Assembly (NCBI GenBank): GCA_025356635.1
Contig: JANXRY010000122.1
Location: 1 to 32,234 of the forward strand
Direction of reading: 5' to 3'
From: Gammaproteobacteria bacterium
Lineage (GTDB): Bacteria; Pseudomonadota; Gammaproteobacteria; Xanthomonadales; Xanthomonadaceae
Length of the DNA: 32,234 bases
Made by a program: the position numbers and the translations under genes. Below are positions 25,679 through 32,234 of this stretch, piece by piece. The stretch's first letter is position 1. The number at the start of each line of letters is the position of its first letter. The notes below the pieces were generated by a model that had not been told where the DNA came from, did no database searches, and was given only the letters and a program-made list of their open reading frames with translations.

Positions 25679-26245
25679 TTACTTGACGCGACTGACGTAT
25701 TCGCCGGTGCGCGTATCGACCTTGATGATCTCTTCCTGGCCGACGAACAGTGGCACCCGCACGGTGGCGCCGGTCTCGAGCTTGGCCGGTTTGCCGCCGC
25801 CGCCCGAAGTGTCGCCACGTACGCCCGGATCGGTTTCAACGATCTTGAGTTCGACGAAATTCGGCGCCTGCACTGCAATCGGAGTGCCATTCCACAGGGT
25901 GACCACGCAGGGCTCTTCGCCCTTGATCCACTTGGCCGTCTCGCCGACGCCGGTGGCATCCGCTTGCACCTGCTCGAAGGTTTCGGTCTGCATGAAATGC
26001 CAGTACTCACCATCGCTGTAGAGGAATTGCATGTCGGTGTCCATCACATCGGCCGCTTCCAGTGAGTCGGTCGCCTTCATGGTCATTTCCACGACGCGGC
26101 CGTTCTTGATGAAGCGGTACTTGATGCGGGTGAAGGCCTGGCCCTTGCCCGGTTTGACGTATTCGGTCTCGGTGATTACGCACGGCTCGCCGTTGACGAT
26201 GATCTTCGCGCCGTTCTTCACATCGTTCATGCCATAGCTGGCCAT
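25679..26245 (-). CDS. efp: Translation elongation factor P
   Basis: 188 residues from the ATG at 26245, with AGGAG 8 nt upstream. The longer frame upstream of this point is not coding. It is closely similar to E. coli EF-P, with domain I ending in the loop VKPGKGQAF. Lys34 at the tip is the residue beta-lysylated by EpmA after EpmB makes beta-lysine. Domains II and III end in the conserved GEYVSRVK. It frees ribosomes stalled at polyproline. It heads the leftward operon efp-mtaD-ubiG-gph-prenyl-synthase-like, and lies 26 bp from the divergent epmB start. A TATCAT -10-like box overlaps the epmB start codon. Confidence 0.97.
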   Translation of the reverse strand: MASYGMNDVKNGAKIIVNGEPCVITETEYVKPGKGQAFTRIKYRFIKNGRVVEMTMKATDSLEAADVMDTDMQFLYSDGEYWHFMQTETFEQVQADATGVGETAKWIKGEEPCVVTLWNGTPIAVQAPNFVELKIVETDPGVRGDTSGGGGKPAKLETGATVRVPLFVGQEEIIKVDTRTGEYVSRVK

Positions 26246-26271
26246 GGGATAATCTCCTGCAAAAGTCCGCC

Positions 26272-27302
26272 ATGATAACCGCCCAAGCCCTGCCCACCCA
26301 AGCTTTGCCCAACGCCGCCAGACCTTGGCAACAGCTCTGGCGTGAAGCGATCCGCGATCCCCGTGAACTGCTCTGCCTGTTGGGACTGGAGGCGCATGCG
26401 GCGCGGATCTCCGATGCCGCGGCGGCGCAGTTTCCCCTGCGCGTGCCGCGCGGATTCGCGGATTCGCGGCCAAGATGCGCCATGGCGATCCCGACGACCC
26501 CCTGCTCCGTCAGGTCTTGCCGGTAGTCGAGGAAGACCGGATCGTCCCGGGTTTCGAACTCGATGCCGTGGGCGACGGCGCCGCACGCGGCGCCACCGGC
26601 CTGATCCACAAATACGATGGCCGTGCGCTGTTGATCGCCACTGGCAGTTGCGCCGTGCACTGTCGCTACTGTTTTCGCCGTCACTTCCCCTACGCGGAAG
26701 AAACCGCTGCGGCCAATCGCTGGCAGTCCAGCCTCGACTACCTGCGCGCGGAGCCGACGATCAGCGAAGTCCTGCTTTCGGGAGGCGATCCGCTGTCGCT
26801 TGCTACCGGCAAGCTCGCGGAACTCACCGACGCCCTGGCAACCCTGCCGCAGATTCGCCGGCTGCGCCTGCACACCCGGCTGCCAGTGGTCCTGCCAGAA
26901 CGGGTCGATGCTCCGCTGCTGGAATGGCTGAGCCACCTGCCCTGGCCGGTGGTCGTGGTCGCGCATGCCAATCATCCCAACGAGATCGACACTGCCGTTG
27001 CCGGCGCGTTTGCCAAGCTCCGCGGGGAGGGAGTGACCTTGCTCAACCAGGCGGTCCTGCTGCGCGGCGTCAACGATGACCCGGACACCCTGGCCGCTTT
27101 ATCCGAGCGCCTGCTTGAAACGGGGGTCCTGCCCTATTACCTGCACCAGCTCGACCACGTTGCTGGTACCGCCCATTTCGAAGTTGACGACGCAAGGGCG
27201 CTGGCATTACTGGCGAACCTGCAGGCCCGGCTCCCCGGCTACCTCGTCCCGAAGCTGGTGCGTGAGGTTGCGGGCGACACCGGGAAGCGGCCATTGGCGT
27301 GA
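26272..27302 (+). pseudogene. epmB: EF-P beta-lysylation protein EpmB (lysine 2,3-aminomutase), frameshifted
   Basis: A radical-SAM enzyme that turns (S)-alpha-lysine into (R)-beta-lysine for EF-P modification. The N-terminal part reads from ATG 26272 ([22 protein letters not shown] ... [10 protein letters not shown]). The rest reads in another frame from about 26468, and holds the cluster motif CAVHCRYC, HFPYAEE, LLSGGDPL, LLNQAVLLRGVNDD and PYYLHQLDHV. Joining the frames after removing one 8-bp repeat copy gives [24 protein letters not shown], which aligns without gaps to the E. coli sequence I recall. As written, the first frame ends at 26526. A 275-residue C-terminal protein could start at ATG 26475 but would lack about 67 residues. 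It may be truly broken, a sequencing error, or translated in two parts. Confidence 0.82.
26451..26469 (+). repeat. 8-bp tandem duplication inside epmB
   Basis: CGGATTCG occurs twice in direct succession, followed by CGG, so 19 bases have an 8-bp period. One copy is enough to restore the epmB frame. Because 8 is not a multiple of 3, the extra copy causes the frameshift. Confidence 0.9.
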
Positions 27303-27385
27303 TCCCGTTGGCGTTTCTGCACAACCTTCTGGTATTGTCTTAAGCCCCCCACGCAAGTCCTTGTTTGAGAAAGGAGAGCGTTTCA

Positions 27386-29461
27386 ATGGCGAAGCAGGAT
27401 GCGGTGATCCGCCTGCTTTTGGTCGAGGATCGTCTCGAAGACGCGGAGAACCTGATCAGCATGCTGCGCAATGGCGGCATGGCGATCCGTCCCCAGCGTC
27501 CGGAGTCGGCCGATGAACTGAACCAATTGCTTTCCAGCCAAAGCATCGACATTGTCCTTGCCAGCATGGAGTGCAAGTACCTGCCATTCCTCGAAGTCGC
27601 CAAGGCAGTGGAAGCGACCGGCAAGGACATTCCGGTATTGGCTGCCGCCGAACGCCTGGACGATGCCAGCATCCTGGCCGGTATTACCGCTGGTGCGCGC
27701 GAAGTCGCCATGCGCTCCCGCCCCGAACACGTGCAATTCGTGGTTCGCAACGAATTCAACGCGCTGCTTGGCCGTCGGGCGCTGCGCCATCTCGAAGCCG
27801 CCTTGCGCGAAACCGAGCGCCGCTGCGACACACTGATCGCCTCGTCCCGAGATCCGATCGCCTATGTCCATGAAGGCATGCACATCCGTGCCAACGACGC
27901 CTACATGGAAATGTTCGGCTTCGAGAGTTTCGCCGATATCGAGGGCCTGTCGGTGCTGGACTTGATCGCCCCGGCTGATGCCGATGCCTTCAAACAGGTG
28001 CTCAAGCAGATCGTCAAGGGCGGGGCACCACCGCGGCAACTGGAGATCGGCGCGCGTCGCGCCGATGGCGAGACATTTGATGCAGTGATGGAATTCACCT
28101 CGGCCACCTACGAGGGCGAGCCCTGCCTGCAGATCGTGTTTCGGCAGCAGATCGTCGATGTCGACATGGCTCGCGAACTCGATACCTTGCGCCAGCGCGA
28201 TGCACTGACCCGGCTTTTCAACCGCCAGTACTTCATGACCGAAGTCGAGTCGGCAGTTGCTCTTGCGGCTGGCGGTTCAGGCCTGCAATCGCTGTTGCTG
28301 ATCGAACCGGACAATTTCGAGCAGAGCCTCGACAAGGTCGGCCTGGCCCTGGCCGACGAGGTACTGGTGCAGGTCGCGAATCGCCTGCAGACTGCCGTCC
28401 ATGGTGACGTCTCCATCGCCAGGTTCTCCGACCACACTTTCGCCGTGCTCTGCCGCGGTCACGACCACAAGCAGACGCTGGCCCAGGCTGAAGCCATTCG
28501 CCACGCGTTCGAGAACCACATCCTGGAACTTGGCAAACAATCGATCTCGCTGACCGTAAGCATCGGTGGCGTGCAGATTGGCGAGCGAATCGCCAGCGTT
28601 CCCCAGGTTCTGGGCAAGTGCAACCAGTGCCTGCAATCGGCCCAGGGCGTGGGTGGCAACCGCATCGAGATTTTCGACCCGGCCGCGCGCGACCGCGCCG
28701 AAGACGAGCGCATCCATGCCTGGGTGCAACGCATCCGCGAAGCCTTGAGCGAAGACCAGTTCGTGCTCAACTTCCAGCCCTTGATCAGCCTGGCCGGCGA
28801 CATCACCGAGCACTATGAAGTGCTGCTCAGGATGAAGGCGCCATCGGGAGAAATCGTCGCTCCCGACCAGTTCATGCCGATCGCCGAAGAACACGGCTTG
28901 CTGATCGAACTGGACCGCTGGGTGATCGGCCGTACCATTGCCTTGCTGTCGGAACGGCGCAAGCTGGGCAAGGAAACCGTGTTGTTCGTCAAGGTCGAAC
29001 CATCTTCGTTGGTCGAAGGCGATCTGCACAATTTCATCGGCTCCCAACTCAAGGCGCACGGCGTGCCTGGCACGCAACTGGTTCTGCAACTGGCCGAGCC
29101 GAAGATCTACACGCATTTGCGGCCGCTGCAGGCGTTTCAGAAGATCGTCGGAGCCTACGGCTGCCGGGTATGCCTTGAGCAATTCGGCACCAGCCTGAAC
29201 TCCTTCCAGATGCTTGCGCACTTCGATCCGGCCATCCTGAAGATCGACCGCAGTTTCATCGCTGATCTGGCCAAGAACCAGGACAACCAGAAGAAAGTGC
29301 GTGAATTCTCGACGCAGGCGCAAAAACTGGGCAAGAAGACCATCGCTGAATTCGTTTCCGATGCCGCCAGCATGTCCGTGCTGTTCTCGATCGGCGTGGA
29401 CATGGTGCAGGGAAACTTCCTTGCTCCGGCCAGCCCGGCCATGAACTACGACTTCGGCTAA
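27386..29461 (+). CDS. fimX: FimX-type REC-PAS-GGDEF-EAL c-di-GMP effector for type IV pili
   Basis: 691 residues from the ATG at 27386, preceded by AGGAG; the same length as P. aeruginosa FimX. Order: receiver-like domain (about 8-125), PAS (145-255), degenerate GGDEF (270-430), degenerate EAL (440-688). The receiver has Ser60 where the phospho-accepting Asp is expected. The GGDEF signature is FSDHTF (347-352) and EAL is EVL (478-480), so it should bind c-di-GMP rather than make or cleave it. NFQPLISL and LKIDRSFI are kept in the EAL fold. FimX proteins sit at the pilus pole, bind PilZ/PilB and control twitching. The gene is 83 bp after epmB and immediately before gluQ. Confidence 0.9.
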   Translation: MAKQDAVIRLLLVEDRLEDAENLISMLRNGGMAIRPQRPESADELNQLLSSQSIDIVLASMECKYLPFLEVAKAVEATGKDIPVLAAAERLDDASILAGITAGAREVAMRSRPEHVQFVVRNEFNALLGRRALRHLEAALRETERRCDTLIASSRDPIAYVHEGMHIRANDAYMEMFGFESFADIEGLSVLDLIAPADADAFKQVLKQIVKGGAPPRQLEIGARRADGETFDAVMEFTSATYEGEPCLQIVFRQQIVDVDMARELDTLRQRDALTRLFNRQYFMTEVESAVALAAGGSGLQSLLLIEPDNFEQSLDKVGLALADEVLVQVANRLQTAVHGDVSIARFSDHTFAVLCRGHDHKQTLAQAEAIRHAFENHILELGKQSISLTVSIGGVQIGERIASVPQVLGKCNQCLQSAQGVGGNRIEIFDPAARDRAEDERIHAWVQRIREALSEDQFVLNFQPLISLAGDITEHYEVLLRMKAPSGEIVAPDQFMPIAEEHGLLIELDRWVIGRTIALLSERRKLGKETVLFVKVEPSSLVEGDLHNFIGSQLKAHGVPGTQLVLQLAEPKIYTHLRPLQAFQKIVGAYGCRVCLEQFGTSLNSFQMLAHFDPAILKIDRSFIADLAKNQDNQKKVREFSTQAQKLGKKTIAEFVSDAASMSVLFSIGVDMVQGNFLAPASPAMNYDFG

Positions 29462-29462
29462 C

Positions 29463-30323
29463 TTGTACCGGGGACGATTCGCGCCCTCGCCCACTGGCCA
29501 GCTTCATCTCGGCTCGCTGACCACGGCGCTCGGAAGTTGGCTGATGGCCCGCCACCAGGGTGGCGAGTGGCTGGTCCGGATAGAAGATCTCGACCCACCC
29601 CGCGAGATCGCCGGCATGGCCGAGCAGCAACTGGCGACACTGGCGGCGTTCGGCATGGTTCCCGATTCGCCGGTCGTTCGCCAGAGCGAACGCGGAGAAC
29701 TCTACGACCAGGCCCTGCGTCGGCTATGCGACCGAAGCGAGGCCTACGCGTGCTGGTGCAGCCGAAGCGATCTCGCGGCCGGCAACGGCATCCACGATCA
29801 ATGCGTAGAGCGCCCTTCGGGACTACAGGCTGCCTGGCGACTGCGAGTGCCGGATCGTGATCTTGCATTCGTGGATGGCGTTCGTGGTCGCTACAGCCAA
29901 TCGCTGCGCCGCGAAAGTGGCGATTTCGTGCTTCGGCGCGCCGATGGCCTGTGGGCTTATCAGCTGGCTGTCGTCGTTGACGATGCTGAGCAGGGAATCA
30001 CCGATGTGGTGCGTGGCGCCGATCTGATCGATTCAACGCCACGGCAGATCCTGTTGCAGGAACGACTCGGCCTGGCGACACCGTCCTATGCCCATCTGCC
30101 AACTGTGCTGGGGCCCGATGGCAGCAAACTTGCCAAGTCGCTCGCGAGCCTGCCGGTGGATGCCGGGAATCCGCTGCCTTGCCTGCGGATGGCCTGGCGA
30201 CTGCTCGGCCAGGACCCCCATGGACTGGATTCGACAGAGACAATCGCACGCACGCTCGCGGTGGCGCAGTCGGCGTTCGATCCAGGCCGGATTCCGACAA
30301 TTGACCTGACCCTCGCAATGTGA
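29463..30323 (+). CDS. gluQ: Glutamyl-Q tRNA(Asp) synthetase
   Basis: 286 residues, matching the catalytic domain of glutamyl-tRNA synthetase without the anticodon-binding part. It glutamylates queuosine at position 34 of tRNA(Asp). The HIGH-like motif is HLGS (15-18) in FAPSPTGQLHLGSL, and the KMSKS-like motif is SKLAKS (221-226). Zinc ligands are probably Cys97, Cys99 and Cys114, as in GluQ proteins. IEDLDPPRE and QLAVVVDD are also family blocks. The start is TTG at 29463, one base after the fimX stop, with no clear ribosome site, so it probably depends on reinitiation after fimX. An EpmA assignment is excluded because that enzyme has a lysyl-tRNA synthetase fold. Confidence 0.92.
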   Translation: MYRGRFAPSPTGQLHLGSLTTALGSWLMARHQGGEWLVRIEDLDPPREIAGMAEQQLATLAAFGMVPDSPVVRQSERGELYDQALRRLCDRSEAYACWCSRSDLAAGNGIHDQCVERPSGLQAAWRLRVPDRDLAFVDGVRGRYSQSLRRESGDFVLRRADGLWAYQLAVVVDDAEQGITDVVRGADLIDSTPRQILLQERLGLATPSYAHLPTVLGPDGSKLAKSLASLPVDAGNPLPCLRMAWRLLGQDPHGLDSTETIARTLAVAQSAFDPGRIPTIDLTLAM

Positions 30324-30415
30324 TCGCCATTGCGAATCGCGAGGCCCGACTTGCAAGCGCCGTCCGGAAGCGCGATGCTCAGGCAACGCCCATGCGGTCG
30401 CGCGCTGAAGCCATC

Positions 30416-30931
30416 ATGGATGTACGGATCATCAAGAAATATCCGAATCGCCGTCTCTACGACACGGAAATTTCGAGTTATGTCACGCTTGAAGATGTCC
30501 GCCACCTGATCATCGAAGGCGAAAGCTTCGAGGTGCGCGATTCGCGCAGCGGCAAGGACCTGACTCGTGCCGTTCTGTTGCAGATCATTGCTGAGCACGA
30601 GGACATCGGCCAGCCTATTTTCTCGACCAAGTTGCTCACCACGGTCATTCGTTTTTACGGCGATTCGCTGCAGGGCGTGATCGGCGGTTACCTTGAGCGC
30701 AGCACCCAGGCGTTCAGCGACCAGCAACAGCAGTTGCGCAGCCACCTTGGCAATCTGGTCGGGCAGTCGCCCTGGGGCTTGCTCAACCAGATTACCGAAC
30801 GCAATCTCGACCTTCTCAAGGGCTTGCAGCAGGGGTTGATCAATGGCCTTGGCGTCGGCGAAAAAGCCCGCCCCGACAGCAAGGCGGCCGGCAAGTCACG
30901 CACCCTGCGCAGGCCTTCAGAGCGGCAATAG
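30416..30931 (+). CDS. phaR: PhaR-type polyhydroxyalkanoate synthesis repressor
   Basis: 171 residues from ATG 30416, with GAAG upstream; ATG 30392 and GTG 30320 (overlapping gluQ) are alternatives. The N-terminal DNA-binding PHB_acc_N domain is unmistakable: RIIKKYPNRRLYDTEISSYVTLEDVRHLI. It is followed by PHB_acc-type helices (VIRFYGDSLQGVIGGYLE, STQAFSDQQQQLR) and a basic tail. Family members repress phasin and PHA genes and are released by polymer granules. No PHA synthase or phasin gene is in the window, so the regulon is elsewhere. It follows gluQ on the same strand and ends 13 bp from a convergent gene. Confidence 0.88.
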   Translation: MDVRIIKKYPNRRLYDTEISSYVTLEDVRHLIIEGESFEVRDSRSGKDLTRAVLLQIIAEHEDIGQPIFSTKLLTTVIRFYGDSLQGVIGGYLERSTQAFSDQQQQLRSHLGNLVGQSPWGLLNQITERNLDLLKGLQQGLINGLGVGEKARPDSKAAGKSRTLRRPSERQ

Positions 30932-30944
30932 AAGTTCTCGTCGC

Positions 30945-32234
30945 TTAGAGTTCACGCACCACCCTGAATCCAAGTCGGGCGCTGCGGGTGCCGGGATCGA
31001 CGGGCTGCCGGGAGGTGGAACGCGCCTGATCGAGTGCGCTGTCCCAGGCCGCGCCCCGAATCACCTGCTGCGCGCAACCCGGATTGACCCAGGCCGACCC
31101 ATCAACAGGCGCCCGCTGGTAACTGTCATGCCAGCAGTCGAGTGTCCATTCGGAGGCATTTCCCTCCATGTCGAAGGTTCCGAGCCGCTCGGCTGGGAAG
31201 GTACGCACTGGTGCCAGCCCCCAGAAGGCATCGCGATAGCCGGGAACGGCATTGCCCCAGTTCCGTCCCAGCGGCGACAGATCGCCATCGCCGGCCAGAT
31301 TCGCCACGACCAACGCAGGGCGGGTATTGCCCCAGGGATAGATACTGTTGCTGCTGGCGCGCAGGACATATTCGAACTCGGCTTCGCTGGGCAATCGATA
31401 GCGGCCACGAGTCTGGCGGGTCAACCAGCGGGCATAGGCCCGTGCATCTTCGAAAGCAACATGGACTACCGGCAGTTCGGGTGGCGCCGCGCGACCGAAG
31501 TGGTCGTAGCGCCAATCGACGCCGTCGTGATCAGTGAACACACTGCCTTTGACGTCATAGACGGTGGATCGCCCGAGCCGGGTGGCCAGGGTGCGATAGC
31601 CGGTGGCGACAACAAAGCGCCGGAAGTCGCCAACGGTGACCTCATTGCGGGCGATGGCAAATCCGCGCTTGAAAACGACCTCATGCCGCGGTTGTTCGTT
31701 GGCCTGTGATTGCGGGTCTTGGTCGCCCGCTCCCATCGCAAACCGCCCGTACGGAACGACCACCATTTCCGGAGCTTTCGCACCCCCAGCCAAGCGCTCG
31801 GAGAACACCTGTGCTGGTTTGAACGGGCCGTAATGCCTGGCCAAAAGTATGCGTTCGCGCAGAAGTTGCGCACGTGCCGGTTGCGCTGCAACCCGGGCAA
31901 CATGGGCCAGCGAGCGATCGGCACGGTCGAGTTGCAACCGGTCCACCGCAGCGTTGCCCTGGGCAAGCAAGGCATCAGTTCGCGCCTGCCGCAACTCAAT
32001 GATCCGTAGGCTGAGTACCTTCGGGGCCAGCGCATCCGGCGCGGACTTCTGCGCAGCGAGCAGCCAGCGATCCGCCCCTTTGAAATCTTCGGCCCGCGCC
32101 CGCGCCCAAGCCTGCGCCAGTTGCTGACGCATCTGCTGATCCGCCAAGTTCGCGGCGCGCGCTTGCGCAAGGTAATTCCGAAAATCGGACAGATCCTGAT
32201 GATCCGGTTGTACCATGCGCGCGATCGACTCGAT
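30945..32234 (-). CDS. SUMF1/FGE-fold protein, 5' end beyond window
   Basis: 429 residues are visible; the frame is open to the right edge, so the true start may lie outside even though an ATG occurs at 32216. An N-terminal helical region (about 1-135) has TPR/coiled-coil character with many Ala, Gln and Arg. The formylglycine-generating-enzyme fold (PF03781 type) follows: MVVVPYGRFAMGAGDQDP, FAIARNEVTVGDFRRFV, PVVHVAFEDARAYARWLT, YRLPSEAEFEYVLRA, YPWGN, GNASEWTLDCW and VIRGAAWDS. The paired catalytic cysteines of true FGE near the C-terminus are absent. It is therefore more like the binding or lectin-like members of the family. Partner and role are unknown. Confidence 0.8.
   Translation of the reverse strand: MESIARMVQPDHQDLSDFRNYLAQARAANLADQQMRQQLAQAWARARAEDFKGADRWLLAAQKSAPDALAPKVLSLRIIELRQARTDALLAQGNAAVDRLQLDRADRSLAHVARVAAQPARAQLLRERILLARHYGPFKPAQVFSERLAGGAKAPEMVVVPYGRFAMGAGDQDPQSQANEQPRHEVVFKRGFAIARNEVTVGDFRRFVVATGYRTLATRLGRSTVYDVKGSVFTDHDGVDWRYDHFGRAAPPELPVVHVAFEDARAYARWLTRQTRGRYRLPSEAEFEYVLRASSNSIYPWGNTRPALVVANLAGDGDLSPLGRNWGNAVPGYRDAFWGLAPVRTFPAERLGTFDMEGNASEWTLDCWHDSYQRAPVDGSAWVNPGCAQQVIRGAAWDSALDQARSTSRQPVDPGTRSARLGFRVVREL

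Noticed and set aside
23717-26065. 782-codon open frame on the plus strand
   Set aside because: It is antisense to ubiG, mtaD and efp, shows no domain, and arises from the GC-rich third positions of those genes.
25679-26473. 264-residue version of EF-P with a long N-terminal extension
   Set aside because: The extension overlaps divergent epmB, and the ATG at 26245 has a proper ribosome site and the standard N-terminus.
29463-30323. Reading the tRNA synthetase-like gene as EpmA, partner of EpmB
   Set aside because: Its HLGS and SKLAKS motifs and Cys cluster are of the glutamyl type; EpmA is a lysyl-type enzyme.

Overview
The window is a GC-rich, densely packed bacterial chromosome segment. 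The gene set points to a gammaproteobacterium of the Lysobacterales (Xanthomonadales), possibly Rhodanobacteraceae-like: a DksA with a long Lys/Ala/Pro-rich N-terminal extension, a FimX-type twitching-motility regulator, FolE2, UbiG, an EF-P with Lys34 next to an EpmB gene, and a DUF3999/DUF2339 pair. This placement is inferred from gene content; no rRNA or other phylogenetic marker is present. I found no tRNA, rRNA, insertion sequence, prophage or CRISPR array, and no gene-free stretch longer than about 300 bases.

Left part (1-14439). A secreted RHS/YD-repeat protein runs off the left edge. Next is a polyamine-catabolism locus on two divergent arms. The leftward arm is puuD - glutamine-synthetase-like ligase - spuC-type aminotransferase - potF - potG - potH - potI - succinate-semialdehyde dehydrogenase. 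The rightward arm is a second puuA-like ligase followed by puuB. Together they cover putrescine import, gamma-glutamylation, oxidation, release of GABA (or direct transamination), and entry into succinate. No PuuC-type dehydrogenase distinct from the single aldehyde dehydrogenase, and no PuuR-type regulator, is visible. A hairpin plus T-run between potF and potG looks like an intra-operon attenuator.

Middle part (14444-22102). A small NTF2-fold protein, dksA with a clear sigma70-like promoter, a yidD gene detached from its usual rpmH-rnpA-yidC setting and overlapping an M23 lipoprotein peptidase gene, the DUF3999/DUF2339 membrane pair, and folE2.

Right part (22190-32234). A tight leftward operon runs efp - mtaD-like deaminase - ubiG - gph - squalene/phytoene-synthase-like gene. 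Divergent from efp is epmB, which carries an exact 8-bp tandem duplication that breaks its frame. Then come fimX, gluQ and phaR on the plus strand, and a SUMF1/FGE-fold protein running off the right edge.

The most notable observations are the epmB frameshift beside its own substrate gene, the DksA variant with only one of four zinc-finger cysteines, the duplicated ligases in the polyamine locus, the potF/potG attenuator, and a squalene-synthase-fold protein lacking the usual acidic motifs. I did not find a clearly new multi-gene system.
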